Assembly: GCA_903970185.1 (NCBI GenBank) | Contig: CAJCIC010000076.1 | Span: 1-55,925 of the forward strand | Reading direction: 5' to 3' | Source of the DNA: Gammaproteobacteria bacterium | Lineage (GTDB): Bacteria > Pseudomonadota > Gammaproteobacteria > Burkholderiales > Burkholderiaceae_D | DNA length: 55,925 nucleotides | The notes under the pieces: model-generated | What the model was told of the DNA's origin: nothing | The model's database searches: none | Seen by the model: only the letters and a program-made list of their open reading frames with translations | Translations under genes and position numbers: made by a program | Shown here: piece after piece, positions 28,140 to 37,580 of the stretch | How the letters are laid out: each line of letters starts with the position of its first letter | Position numbering within the stretch: position 1 is the stretch's first letter

Positions 28140-29411
28140 ATGGCGCAGGCTTCGCGCGACACCCGTTTTGCCCGCTGGGCCAAGGCGCTTGGCCCAGGCC
28201 TTATCACCGGCGCCGCCGACGACGATCCCAGTGGCATCGCCACCTATTCCCAGGCCGGTGCGCAATTCGGCTACGGTCTGCTCTGGACCCTTTTGCTCAC
28301 CTACCCCCTGATGGTCGGCATCCAGATCATCAGTGCGCGCATCGGCCGCGTCAGCGGCCGCGGACTGTCGACCAATCTCGCCTTGCACTTCCCGCGCTGG
28401 CTGCTGTATTTCGTCATCGGATTGCTGCTCACCGCCAACACCATCAATATTGCGGCGGACGTGTCTGCCATGGGCGCCGCCATGGCGCTTTTGGTGCCCG
28501 GGCCAGCGCAGCTTTACGCCGTGGCATTTGGCGTCATTTCGGTCCTGCTTCAGGTCTTCATCTCCTATCACCGCTACGTTTCGATCCTGAAATGGCTCAC
28601 GCTCGCGCTGCTCTCCTACGTCGCGACGGTGCTCGTCATCGATGTCCCCTGGGTCGAAGTCATATCCGGAACCCTCATCCCCAGGATTTCCTTTAAAGCC
28701 GATTACGTCGTGACCGTGGTTGCGGTGTTTGGCACGACCATCAGTCCGTACCTGTTCTTCTGGCAGGCCTCACAAGAGATCGAGGACATGGCCGCACTGC
28801 CTGGCGCAGCTGCCCTGATCGACAAGCCGTTTCAGGCGCGCTCGAGTTTTCGCCGCATCGCCATCGACACCACGATTGGCATGGGGTTTTCCAACCTGGT
28901 GGCATTTTTCATCATGGTCGCCACGGCTGCGACGCTAAACGCTCATGGCGTGACGGACATCCAGACCTCGTCGCAGGCCGCCGAGGCACTGCGACCGATC
29001 GCGGGCGATTTCGCTTTCTCGCTGTTTAGCGCCGGCATTATCGGCACCGGGCTTCTGGCCATCCCGGTGCTCGCCGGATCGGCGGCCTACGCCATCGCCG
29101 GCGCGTTTGATTGGCCAAGCAGCCTTGAGCTCAAGGTGCGACAGGCCAAGGGGTTTTATTCAATCATCGCCCTGTCAACGCTAAGCGGTGTCGCCCTTGG
29201 CTTCACGCCGATTGACCCGATCAAGGCGCTGTTTCTAAGCGCGGTCCTCAATGGCGTGCTGTCAGTGCCGATCATGGTCGTGATGATGGTGATGGCAAGC
29301 AGCGTCGCCATCATGGGCAAATTCACCCTGGGGCCGGGACTGCGTGCCCTGGGCTGGATCGCTACAGCGGTGATGGGCGTGGTGGTCGTGGCGATGTTTG
29401 CGACGATGTAG
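28140..29411 (+). CDS. Nramp-related divalent metal transporter with altered metal-site motifs
   Basis: A 423-residue, 11-helix membrane protein of the Nramp/SLC11 family. The first helix has GLITGAADDDPSGIATYSQA where classic Mn/Fe Nramps have DPGN; the sixth helix has GTTISPYLFFWQASQE where they have the MPH motif. The Asp remains, but the Asn and Met positions are changed. This places it in the broad DPSG clade whose cargo is uncertain; some Nramp relatives lacking the Met carry Mg2+ (NRMT). ATG 28140 follows AAGGA at 5 bases and is chosen over ATG 28125. It is monocistronic, followed 105 bases later by the ABC importer genes. Confidence 0.85.
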   Translation: MAQASRDTRFARWAKALGPGLITGAADDDPSGIATYSQAGAQFGYGLLWTLLLTYPLMVGIQIISARIGRVSGRGLSTNLALHFPRWLLYFVIGLLLTANTINIAADVSAMGAAMALLVPGPAQLYAVAFGVISVLLQVFISYHRYVSILKWLTLALLSYVATVLVIDVPWVEVISGTLIPRISFKADYVVTVVAVFGTTISPYLFFWQASQEIEDMAALPGAAALIDKPFQARSSFRRIAIDTTIGMGFSNLVAFFIMVATAATLNAHGVTDIQTSSQAAEALRPIAGDFAFSLFSAGIIGTGLLAIPVLAGSAAYAIAGAFDWPSSLELKVRQAKGFYSIIALSTLSGVALGFTPIDPIKALFLSAVLNGVLSVPIMVVMMVMASSVAIMGKFTLGPGLRALGWIATAVMGVVVVAMFATM

Positions 29412-29516
29412 CCAAAAGCACCCTCGACAGTCCAAGGCACGCGTTGCATGTCACAATGCGCGCTCGATCAACCGTCCCTGGCTGACCGCAGGAGCGCGCC
29501 CGGCGCGCAACACATC

Positions 29517-31178
29517 ATGATCCGTCTGATACCACTCGCTCGCGCTGCGATCGTCGTCTTAGCCCTCGTAAGCGGTGTCGCCGCGCTGGCGGCATCTCCT
29601 GCCCATCGTGGCGGAAAACTCAGGCTGCTTGCGACTTCAAGCGGCGGCACGATCGATCCGCAAGTCAACTACACGCTGAAATTCGCGCAGGTCTACGTCA
29701 GCATCTATGACGGCCTGGTCTCGTTTAAGAAAGCCTCCGGCACGGAAAGCGTCAAGGTCGTACCCGATCTTGCCGAAGCCATTCCGACGCCGACAGATAG
29801 TGGCAAGACCTTCGTCTTCAAACTGCGCCGCGGCATTTATTTTTCCAACGGCCGCGAGGTGACGGTTGACGATGTCCAGGCCTCGTTTCGCCGCATCTTC
29901 AAGGTGCTCTCGCCCACCGCCGGCACGTTCTATAACCAGATCGTCGGTGCCAGCGCCTGTATCAAGACGCCGGCCACGTGCACGCTTCTAGGCGGGGTCG
30001 TGACCGATGCCAAGGCCAACACGGTGACCTTTCACCTGCTCAAGCCCGATGCCGAGTTCCTCGACAAACTTGCCTTCGCCCACGCCGTGATCTTGCCCGC
30101 CGATGCCTCCCCGCATGACGTCGGCGTGCTGCCGATCGCGGGCACCGGGCCTTACATGATCGCGTCCTACGACTCGCTCAAGCAACTGCGCCTGGTGCGC
30201 AATCCCTACTTCAAGGTGTGGAGCGAGGATGCCCAGCCCGATGGCAACGCCGATGAGATCGACTACGACTTCGGCCTCGCAGCCGAGGACGCGGTAACGG
30301 CGATCGCCAATAACCAGGCGGACTGGATGTTCGAAGAGATCCCGGCCGACCGGCTCAACGAACTGGGCACACGCTACGCCAAGCAGCTGGTCATCACGCC
30401 GCTCACCGCAAACTACTACCTGCCGATGAACGTGCATCTCGCCCCCTTTGACAATATCAAGGTGCGCCAGGCTGTGGCGTTTGCCATCGACCGCAAGGCC
30501 GCAGTCAAGCTCATCGGTGGCGCCAACCTTGCAACGCCAAGCTGCCAGATGCTGCCTCCTGGCATACCCGGGTATGAGCCCTACTGCCCGTTCACGAAGA
30601 ATCCGGGTGCGACTTGGTCTGAGCCCGACCTCGAAAAAGCCCGTCAACTTGTCAAAGAGTCCGGCACCGCCGGAATGAAAGTCGTCTTCGTCACATCCGA
30701 CGTGCCCATCGGTCGTGCCCTTGGCACCTATATGCAAGGCGTACTGAATGACATCGGCTATGACGCCACCGTCAAGGTGCTGGCCCAAAGCCTTCAGTTG
30801 ACCTACATCCAAAACACCAATAACAAGGTGCAGATCTCGCTTTTTCCCTGGTACCAGGACTATCCGCAGCCCTCCGACTTTCTCAATGTGCTGCTGTCGT
30901 GCGCCAGTTTCCATCCGCAAAGCGATGCATCCATCAACGTCAGCGGCGCGTGCGATCCGGCGCTCGACGCCCAGATGGCACACGCGCTGGATCTCTCGCT
31001 TAGCGATCAGAATGCCGCCAATGCAGCCTGGGCTGCCATCGATCGCAAGGTCACGGATGCGGCTTACATGGCCTCGGTATTCATTCCCAAACACCTCGAT
31101 TTCATCTCCAAGCGCGTCGGCAATTTCACCTTCAGCAGCCAGACCTACTTCGTACCCGCACTGGCCTGGGTTCAGTAG
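29517..31178 (+). CDS. ABC importer substrate-binding protein, peptide/nickel family (SBP_bac_5)
   Basis: A 553-residue periplasmic binding protein. Signal peptide MIRLIPLARAAIVVLALVSG then VAALAAS. The mature part has the cluster C pattern: GGTIDPQVNYTLKFAQVYVS, a central FKLRRGIYFSNGREVTVDDV segment, IAGTGPYMIASYDSLKQLRL and IKVRQAVAFAIDRKA. These bind oligopeptides, nickel-chelates or other bulky solutes. Ligand choice cannot be read. ATG 29517 begins the signal peptide; a 23-residue longer form adds nothing recognisable. It is the first gene of a five-gene importer operon. Confidence 0.92.
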   Translation: MIRLIPLARAAIVVLALVSGVAALAASPAHRGGKLRLLATSSGGTIDPQVNYTLKFAQVYVSIYDGLVSFKKASGTESVKVVPDLAEAIPTPTDSGKTFVFKLRRGIYFSNGREVTVDDVQASFRRIFKVLSPTAGTFYNQIVGASACIKTPATCTLLGGVVTDAKANTVTFHLLKPDAEFLDKLAFAHAVILPADASPHDVGVLPIAGTGPYMIASYDSLKQLRLVRNPYFKVWSEDAQPDGNADEIDYDFGLAAEDAVTAIANNQADWMFEEIPADRLNELGTRYAKQLVITPLTANYYLPMNVHLAPFDNIKVRQAVAFAIDRKAAVKLIGGANLATPSCQMLPPGIPGYEPYCPFTKNPGATWSEPDLEKARQLVKESGTAGMKVVFVTSDVPIGRALGTYMQGVLNDIGYDATVKVLAQSLQLTYIQNTNNKVQISLFPWYQDYPQPSDFLNVLLSCASFHPQSDASINVSGACDPALDAQMAHALDLSLSDQNAANAAWAAIDRKVTDAAYMASVFIPKHLDFISKRVGNFTFSSQTYFVPALAWVQ

Positions 31179-31181
31179 TCG

Positions 31182-32234
31182 ATGGCGGTGACCGATTTAG
31201 GCGCAGACACGATTGCGCCTGCAATGACGAAAACGCCGCGCGACAGCGAAGGCGTCTGGAGCATCGCATGGCACAAGCTTGCGCGCGATCGCCTGGCGGT
31301 CGTCGGCGCCCTGATTTTCGCAGCCATTGTTCTGGCCGCAGCGCTTGCACCGGTCTACGCAACCTACGTTGCGCACACGGATCCGTTCCATTCCAATATC
31401 AATGGCGAGATCGTCATCGACGGCAAACCGGTTGCAGTGCTCGCGTCGTCAACCGAAGGCTTGGGTCTTGGCCAGACGCCGATCGGGCCCACCTGGCGCG
31501 GTGCCTACCTGCTTGGCGCTGACGACCAGGGGCGCGATGTCGCAGCGCGCATGTTCTATGGGGGTCGTGCATCACTTCTGGTTTCCTTTGGTGCGACTGC
31601 AATCTGCATCGTGCTGGGTGCCGCGCTTGGCATCACGGCCGGCTTCTTCGGTGGCCTGATCGATTCGATCACCTCGCGCGTTCTTGAAATACTGTGGGCG
31701 TTTCCGGTCTATCTCTTTGCCATTTCGCTGTCGATTGTCACCATCTCGCAAGGCTTGACGATTGGCTGGGTGACGATTGAGGCGAGCAGCCTTTTGCTGC
31801 CCACGCTGATCATTGGCATCATCTATACGCCTTACATCGCGCGACCGGTACGCGGCCAGGTGCTGGCCTTAAGGCGTACCGATTTCGTGCTTGCCTCGAT
31901 TGGCATTGGCTGCCCCACCGGTCGCATCCTCCTGCGCGACATCTTTCCGAACATCGCTCCCTCCCTGATCGTCATGGTGCCCTTGATGGTCGCGCTCAAC
32001 ATGTTGACCGAGTCGGCCCTGTCTTTTCTTTCCATCGGCGTGCAGGCCCCAAATGCCAGCTGGGGCACGATCATCCAGGACGGTCAGGGCCTGCTCTACA
32101 CGCGTCCCCTGGTCGCCATCGCGCCTGGCATCGCCATTGTCATTACCGTACTCGCCCTGAATGTTCTTGGCGATGGCATGCGCGACGCACTCGATCCGCG
32201 CTCAAGCGCTCGAGCAGGAACTGCAGCGCCATGA
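31182..32234 (+). CDS. ABC importer permease, DppC/OppC type
   Basis: A 350-residue inner-membrane permease. It has an N-terminal cytoplasmic tail, a first helix (LAVVGALIFAAIVLAAALAP), a periplasmic domain, and five further helices. The EAA loop appears as RRTDFVLASIGIGCPTGRIL followed by RDIFPN, which docks to the ATPase. The long N-terminal periplasmic insert is the DppC/OppC layout. It starts 3 bases after the substrate-binding protein stop and ends in a four-base overlap with the DppB-like gene. The C-type permease precedes the B-type, reversed from the usual dppABCDF order. Confidence 0.9.
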   Translation: MAVTDLGADTIAPAMTKTPRDSEGVWSIAWHKLARDRLAVVGALIFAAIVLAAALAPVYATYVAHTDPFHSNINGEIVIDGKPVAVLASSTEGLGLGQTPIGPTWRGAYLLGADDQGRDVAARMFYGGRASLLVSFGATAICIVLGAALGITAGFFGGLIDSITSRVLEILWAFPVYLFAISLSIVTISQGLTIGWVTIEASSLLLPTLIIGIIYTPYIARPVRGQVLALRRTDFVLASIGIGCPTGRILLRDIFPNIAPSLIVMVPLMVALNMLTESALSFLSIGVQAPNASWGTIIQDGQGLLYTRPLVAIAPGIAIVITVLALNVLGDGMRDALDPRSSARAGTAAP

Positions 32235-33202
32235 TCCTGATGCTCATCAGGCGCCTGCTGCAAATGCTGTTTGTCATGTTTGGCATCAGCGTTCTCGCCT
32301 TTGCGATCTTCTTCGCAACGCCAGGCGCAGACCCGTCTGCGCGCATCGCCGGCCGCAACGCCACGCCTGAGACGCTGATCCAGGTTCGCCACGATTTCGG
32401 ACTGGATCGTCCGTTGCCGGTGCAATACGCGCTCTTGATGAAGCGCCTTTTCATTACTGGTGATCTGACGTCCTTCGTCAATCGCGGCCAGGAAGTGATC
32501 CCCGAGATCGTCGCTTCAACGCCGGTGACTTTGTCCCTGGTGCTTGGCGCTGCCCTGATCTGGATCGCGGCCGGCGGCCTGATTGGCGTGCTTGCAGCAG
32601 CCACGCGAGGCAGCTGGCTTGATCGCGGCCTGATGATCGCGGGCATGATCGGCGTATCGATGCCGGTCTATTGGCTTGGCAGCGTGATTAACCTCTTCGC
32701 GCAAAGCCGCCTGCACGACTCGGCGCTGTTTTCGTGGGTGCCCCCGCTGGGTTATATCGCGTTTGGCGATGATCCACTTGGCTGGTTCAAAACGCTGGTC
32801 ATTCCCTGGTGCACGCTTGCCGTGCTCTATGCAGGACTTTATGGCCGCGTATTGCGTGGCGCGCTAATTGAATCACTGCAGGAGGATTATGTGCGCACGG
32901 CGCGCGCGAAAGGCTTGAGCGAATCGCGCATTTTGCTCAGACACGCGCTGCGCTGTTCGCTGATTTCGGTCGTGACGCTTTTCGGACTGGATTTTGGCGC
33001 CCTGGTGGGCGGTGGCGCTCTGCTTGCGGAAGTGGTCTTCTCGCTTCCAGGAATTGGCAAGCTGACATTCGATGCACTGCAAACGCTCGACTTGCCCGTG
33101 ATCATGGCAACGGTGATCTACGCCTCCTTTTTCGTCGTCGCAAGCAATGCCGTGGTTGACATCGCCTACGGCTTCATCGATCCGCGGGTGCGCGATGCTT
33201 GA
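32231..33202 (+). CDS. ABC importer permease, DppB/OppB type
   Basis: A 323-residue permease beginning MILMLIRRLLQMLFVMFGIS then VLAFAIFFATPGAD, the usual DppB opening: one helix, then a periplasmic stretch ending GLDRPLPVQYALLMKRL. The EAA loop is EDYVRTARAKGLSESRILLR. It pairs with the DppC-type subunit to form the translocation pore. ATG 32231 overlaps the previous stop (ATGA), and its own stop overlaps the next gene by 8 bases. Confidence 0.9.
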   Translation: MILMLIRRLLQMLFVMFGISVLAFAIFFATPGADPSARIAGRNATPETLIQVRHDFGLDRPLPVQYALLMKRLFITGDLTSFVNRGQEVIPEIVASTPVTLSLVLGAALIWIAAGGLIGVLAAATRGSWLDRGLMIAGMIGVSMPVYWLGSVINLFAQSRLHDSALFSWVPPLGYIAFGDDPLGWFKTLVIPWCTLAVLYAGLYGRVLRGALIESLQEDYVRTARAKGLSESRILLRHALRCSLISVVTLFGLDFGALVGGGALLAEVVFSLPGIGKLTFDALQTLDLPVIMATVIYASFFVVASNAVVDIAYGFIDPRVRDA

Positions 33203-34217
33203 GGACAGCCCGCTGCTCGTGGTGCAGGATCTGTGTGTCTCTTTCCAGACTCGGCGTGGCCTCGTCAAGGCTGTCGATCACCTGTCTTTTCACCTCAAAA
33301 AAGGCGAGGTGCTGGGAGTGGTCGGGGAATCGGGATCGGGCAAATCGGTCTCGATGATGTCGGTCTTGGGCCTGATTGCCGATGCCAACGCGAAAATCGA
33401 GGGCTCGATCGTCTTTCGCGGCGAAGAGCTGATCGGTCTTTCAGGCCGGCGCCTTCGGGCACTGCGCGGCAGCGATATCGCCATGATTTTCCAGGACCCG
33501 ATGACTGCGCTGACACCTGTCTACACCATCGGCTGGCAAATCATCGAACAGATCCAGGCGCATCAGCCCCAGCCGCGCGCCAAGGCGCGCGAGCGCGCAC
33601 GCGCGCTGCTTGCCGAAGTCGGCATGCCCAATCCGGATGCGCAGCTCGATCGCTTTCCGCATCAGCTCTCAGGCGGAATGCGCCAGCGTGCCGTCATCGC
33701 CATGGCGCTCGCGCTAAGACCGGCGCTGCTTATCGCTGACGAGCCGACCACGGCGCTTGACGTCACGGTACAAGCCCAGATCCTCGATGTCATCGATCAC
33801 ATGCGCAAGACACTGGGCTCGGCGGTCATTCTCATCACCCATGACATGGGCGTCGTCGCCGAGATGGCCGACCGCGTGATGGTCATGTATGCCGGGCGCG
33901 GCGTCGAGCTCGCAGGCGCCAGCGATCTCTTCGAAGATCCCTGGCATCCCTACACCTGGGCCCTTCTAGGTTCGATCCCGCCCCTTGAAGGGGCACGACC
34001 CAGGCGGCTGCTTTCGATCCCGGGAAGTCCTCCCTCGCTGATTGATCTGCCGCGCGGGTGTGCCTTTGCTCCGCGCTGCCCATCGCGCTTTGATGCCTGC
34101 GAGCGCCGCCCCGAACTATCGTCTGGCGATGTGCATCAGGCAGCGTGCTTCCTGGATCAGGCCGGGCGCATGCGCAACAAGGCCATTGCCAGCGAAAACG
34201 GCGTGCATCCAGCATGA
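33195..34217 (+). CDS. ABC importer ATPase, DppD/OppD type
   Basis: A 340-residue ATPase. Walker [19 protein letters not shown] loop [10 protein letters not shown], signature [17 protein letters not shown], Walker [14 protein letters not shown] and the switch His in LITHDMGVV are intact. The C-terminal oligopeptide-transporter domain has the cysteine motif [14 protein letters not shown], typical of DppD/OppD and, in some members, an iron-sulfur site. ATG 33195 lies 8 bases inside the permease gene; a 16-residue longer form is rejected. It ends in ATGA with the next ATPase. Confidence 0.93.
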   Translation: MLEDSPLLVVQDLCVSFQTRRGLVKAVDHLSFHLKKGEVLGVVGESGSGKSVSMMSVLGLIADANAKIEGSIVFRGEELIGLSGRRLRALRGSDIAMIFQDPMTALTPVYTIGWQIIEQIQAHQPQPRAKARERARALLAEVGMPNPDAQLDRFPHQLSGGMRQRAVIAMALALRPALLIADEPTTALDVTVQAQILDVIDHMRKTLGSAVILITHDMGVVAEMADRVMVMYAGRGVELAGASDLFEDPWHPYTWALLGSIPPLEGARPRRLLSIPGSPPSLIDLPRGCAFAPRCPSRFDACERRPELSSGDVHQAACFLDQAGRMRNKAIASENGVHPA

Positions 34218-35236
34218 GCGCCACGCAGAAGCCGCAGGTGCTCGCCGCGACGCCGCTGCTTGAAGCACGCGCGCTGACGAAACACTATGTCGTCGGTAGC
34301 CGACTGTCGCGCAGCGGCAAAAAGCTGGTGCGCGCGGTCGATGGCGTCGATTTGCAGCTGATGACAGGCGAGACATTCGGGCTCGTTGGCGAATCGGGTT
34401 GCGGTAAATCGACGCTGGCGCGCTGCCTCGTCAGGCTGCAAAGCATTACATCGGGGTCGTTGATGTTCGAAGGGCGCGACATCACGTCGCTTTCCACGCG
34501 CGCGTTAAGGCCGCTGCGGCCGCGGCTGCAGATGGTTTTCCAGGACCCTTACGCCTCACTCAACCCGCGGCGCCGGGTGGGTAACCTGATAGCTGATCCC
34601 CTGCGCGTGCATACGCGCTTGTCATCCGTTCAGATCCGGGCCCGGGTTGCCGAGCTCGCCGACCTTGTCGGCCTTTCCCTGGAACAGATGGAGCGCTACC
34701 CGCACGAATTCTCCGGCGGCCAGCGTCAGCGTGTCGGAATCGCGCGCGCCCTGGCCCTGTCGCCGCGCATCATCGTCGCCGATGAGCCGGTCTCTGCCCT
34801 TGACGTCTCAGTGCAGGCGCAGATCATCAATCTTTTTGCCGACCTGCAAGAAAAGCTCGACCTAAGCTATGTCTTCATTGCCCACGATCTGAGTGTCATA
34901 AGACAGGTATCGACACGAGCAGCGGTGATGTATCTGGGCGCCATCGTCGAGATCGCACCGACGGCCACGCTTTACGCGTCACCTGCGCACCCTTACACCC
35001 GCGCCCTGATTTCGGCAGTTCCTGCGCCGTCTGTCAATCGCGCCAACCGGCAACGCGAGATTCTCGAAGGCGATCCGCCCGACCCCGCCAGCCCCCCGAC
35101 CGGGTGCCGCTTTCATCCGCGTTGCTTCAAGGCCGAGGCGCGCTGCGGGAGCGAGCGGCCGCTGCTGCGGCAGATCGCGCCAGAACGGAGCGTGGCGTGC
35201 CACTTTCCACTCATCGAGGCAGCCGCGGGCAGCTAG
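34214..35236 (+). CDS. ABC importer ATPase, DppF/OppF type
   Basis: A 340-residue ATPase, last gene of the importer operon. Walker A GLVGESGCGKSTLARCLV, Q loop MVFQDPYASLNPRRRVG, signature FSGGQRQRVGIARALALS, Walker B IIVADEPVSALDVSVQAQI, switch His in FIAHDLSV, and a C-terminal Cys motif (CRFHPRCFKAEARC) are present. DppF-type subunits pair with DppD to make the heterodimeric motor. The whole importer (29517-35236) has overlaps or gaps of 3 bases or less between all members, so it should be one transcript. No metal- or peptide-specific regulator gene lies nearby. Confidence 0.93.
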   Translation: MSATQKPQVLAATPLLEARALTKHYVVGSRLSRSGKKLVRAVDGVDLQLMTGETFGLVGESGCGKSTLARCLVRLQSITSGSLMFEGRDITSLSTRALRPLRPRLQMVFQDPYASLNPRRRVGNLIADPLRVHTRLSSVQIRARVAELADLVGLSLEQMERYPHEFSGGQRQRVGIARALALSPRIIVADEPVSALDVSVQAQIINLFADLQEKLDLSYVFIAHDLSVIRQVSTRAAVMYLGAIVEIAPTATLYASPAHPYTRALISAVPAPSVNRANRQREILEGDPPDPASPPTGCRFHPRCFKAEARCGSERPLLRQIAPERSVACHFPLIEAAAGS

Positions 35237-35269
35237 ACGTCGCGGCTGGCTCGGGCCACGCTTTTCGTC

Positions 35270-35764
35270 TTACTCGTGGTAGATGTGGTACCAGGACGCG
35301 CGCGCTGCCGGCTCGGCCTCATCCCATTCGAGCCTGGATGTACCGCGCACGGCCGGATATTCGGCTTTGAGCTGCTCGCGCAAATCGTCAAACTGCCGGT
35401 CGTTGAATTCGGCTCTACGGGCTGCCGCGAGCTGATAGGCCGGTGCGTAGTCTTCATAGGCCATGCCGTCGGTGTAGTAAGCCTCGTCGGCAAAGCGTTT
35501 TTTCCAATGGTTTTCAACGATCGTGGGCTCATAGTGCTCGGCGAGACCCTTGCCCACCAGGCCGCCAGCCACAGCACCGACCGCGGCACCCACCACCGCG
35601 CCCAGCGGGCCTGCAGAGACGGTGCCGGCCACCACTCCTGCCGCAATCGCAGCGCCCACGGCAGCGCCACCGACGGCGGCACCAACGCCTACGCCCACGG
35701 GATGCGCCCCAGGGGTGCTCGTGATGGGGTCCTGGTTTTCCTGTTCGGCAATGGTGTGGTTCAT
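35270..35764 (-). CDS. Glycine-zipper protein of unknown function
   Basis: A 164-residue protein. Residues 20-75 are one long glycine zipper (GVGVGAAVGGAAVGAAIAAG ... LGAVVGAAVGAVAGGLVGKG) able to form two packed membrane helices. The rest is a hydrophilic, acidic and Tyr-rich tail (EHYEPTIVENHWKKRFADEA ... TDGMAYEDYAPAYQ ... DEAEPAARASWYHIYHE). There is no signal peptide. This fits proteins annotated as hypothetical or stress-induced glycine-zipper proteins. The reading frame is well isolated, and TTCTCCG on the plus strand gives CGGAGAA just upstream of ATG 35764. It is divergent from the SulP gene. Confidence 0.75.
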   Translation of the reverse strand: MNHTIAEQENQDPITSTPGAHPVGVGVGAAVGGAAVGAAIAAGVVAGTVSAGPLGAVVGAAVGAVAGGLVGKGLAEHYEPTIVENHWKKRFADEAYYTDGMAYEDYAPAYQLAAARRAEFNDRQFDDLREQLKAEYPAVRGTSRLEWDEAEPAARASWYHIYHE

Positions 35765-35860
35765 GGTTTCTCCGTTTATTCAGTGGAGGCCGAGCAATTG
35801 ACGTTCCCGGCACCCCGATGCTGCTAGGATGGACCGTCTATTGCCCCAGGTTGCATTGCC

Positions 35861-37561
35861 GTGATCGCATTGCTTGAGGCCCGTCGCGCCGGCCTCTTCA
35901 CCCGTCCGTTTTTGCTCCCTAATCTGGTTTCTGGCCTGATCGTGGGCGTCGTGGCGCTGCCGCTCGCAATGGCCTTTGCCATCGCCTCGGGCGCAAAACC
36001 TGAACAAGGGCTCTACACTTCGATCGTGGCCGGCATTGCCGTGTCGGTATTTGGCGGATCGCGACTGCAGATCGCGGGGCCCACCGGGGCGTTCATCGTC
36101 ATCCTTGCCGGCATCACCTCGCGCTACGGCTATGACGGCCTGCAAATCGCCACGCTGATGGCAGGCGTCATGCTCTTTTTGCTGGGTCGCGCCAAGCTTG
36201 GCGGCATCATCAAGTACATCCCCAATCCGGTCATCGTCGGCTTTACCGCCGGCATTGGCGTCATCATCTGGGTGGGCGAGTGGCATGACTTCTTTGGCTT
36301 GCCCGCGGTTACAGGCGCGCACTTCCACCAAAAGCTCCTCAATTCGCTTGAGGCGCTGCCCCATTTCGATCCCGCGACCTCGGCACTCGCCCTGTTTAGC
36401 CTTCTGATCCTGATCGTCTCGCCAAAGTTTCTCAAGCGCGTCCCCGGGCCCCTTGTCGCCATGGCGGTGGCGACCGCCCTGCAGAGCATTTTTCATTTTC
36501 CGGGTGTGGGCACGATCGGCAGCGTCTTTGGCGAGATGCCGCAGTCGCTGCCCAGCCTGCACTGGCCATCAATGACGCTTCCGCGCATCATCGAGCTGAT
36601 CGGTCCGGCCTTTACCATCGCCATGCTCGGGGCCATCGAGTCGCTACTCTCAGCGGTGGTGGCCGACGGCATGACGGGCACCAAGCACGATTCCAATCAG
36701 GAACTGATCGGCCAGGGCATAGCCAACATTCTTTGCCCTCTTTTCGGAGGTTTCGCGGCCACAGGCGCCGTCGCTCGCACGGCCACCAACATCAGAAACG
36801 GCGGCTCGAGTCCGCTTGCAGGCATCACGCACAGCGTAACGCTGATCCTTGTGATCCTTTTTCTCGCCCCGCTGGCAAGCGACATCCCGCTTTGCTGCCT
36901 CGCTGCGATCCTGTTTGTGGTGTCGTATAACATGAGCGATCTGCCGCATTTGTTCCGCATGGTGCGCGAGGCGCCCAGAACTGACCTGACCATTCTTGGC
37001 ACGACGTTCTTTCTGACGGTGTTTGCCGATCTGGTGGTCGCAGTCAACATCGGCGTGATCCTGTCATCGCTGCTTTTCATGCGGCGCATGGCGCGCGCAG
37101 CGGAGGTTCGCCTCGAGGATCACGTCTCCTTGGCGCGTGAACTGAGCGATCTTGGTCTTTCCCATTTGCCCGAGGGCGTATTCGTCTACAGCATCGACGG
37201 GCCATTCTTTTTTGGCGCCGCCGAGCGCTTCGAGCAGACCATGGTCCTGACCCAAAGCAGTCCGAAGATCCTCGTCATTCGCCTTGCTCACGTGCCATTC
37301 ATGGACATCACCGGCCTTGAAACGCTAAAGCGGATCATCGAGCGCTTCATCGCACATGGCACAAGAGTCATGCTCAGCGAGGCCAACGATACCGTGCGCG
37401 AGAAAATGGCACGCGCTGGAATCCTGCGCGAACTCGCAGCCGACGATATCGCGCCGACCTTTGCGGCCGCACTTGAGACGATCCTTGCGCTTGCCGCACA
37501 GTCCCTTGTGGCGCAGGCGCTCAGGAAGGATTTGGCGCTGACCTCCCACGACCCGCTCTAA
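35861..37561 (+). CDS. SulP-family anion transporter with STAS domain
   Basis: A 566-residue SLC26/SulP transporter. The N-terminal 430 residues carry about 12-14 helices: LIVGVVALPLAMAFAIASGA, SRLQIAGPTGAFIVILAGI, and the GFTAGIGVIIWVGEW segment, as in family members. The C-terminal STAS domain (about 450-560) has KILVIRLAHVPFMDITGLET. It would exchange or symport sulfate, bicarbonate or a dicarboxylate; the anion cannot be named. GTG 35861 is the start; no alternative in-frame ATG near it fits the first helix. It is convergent with tag, 19 bases away. Confidence 0.92.
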   Translation: MIALLEARRAGLFTRPFLLPNLVSGLIVGVVALPLAMAFAIASGAKPEQGLYTSIVAGIAVSVFGGSRLQIAGPTGAFIVILAGITSRYGYDGLQIATLMAGVMLFLLGRAKLGGIIKYIPNPVIVGFTAGIGVIIWVGEWHDFFGLPAVTGAHFHQKLLNSLEALPHFDPATSALALFSLLILIVSPKFLKRVPGPLVAMAVATALQSIFHFPGVGTIGSVFGEMPQSLPSLHWPSMTLPRIIELIGPAFTIAMLGAIESLLSAVVADGMTGTKHDSNQELIGQGIANILCPLFGGFAATGAVARTATNIRNGGSSPLAGITHSVTLILVILFLAPLASDIPLCCLAAILFVVSYNMSDLPHLFRMVREAPRTDLTILGTTFFLTVFADLVVAVNIGVILSSLLFMRRMARAAEVRLEDHVSLARELSDLGLSHLPEGVFVYSIDGPFFFGAAERFEQTMVLTQSSPKILVIRLAHVPFMDITGLETLKRIIERFIAHGTRVMLSEANDTVREKMARAGILRELAADDIAPTFAAALETILALAAQSLVAQALRKDLALTSHDPL

Positions 37562-37580
37562 CAGCGCCCATGCCCTACGC

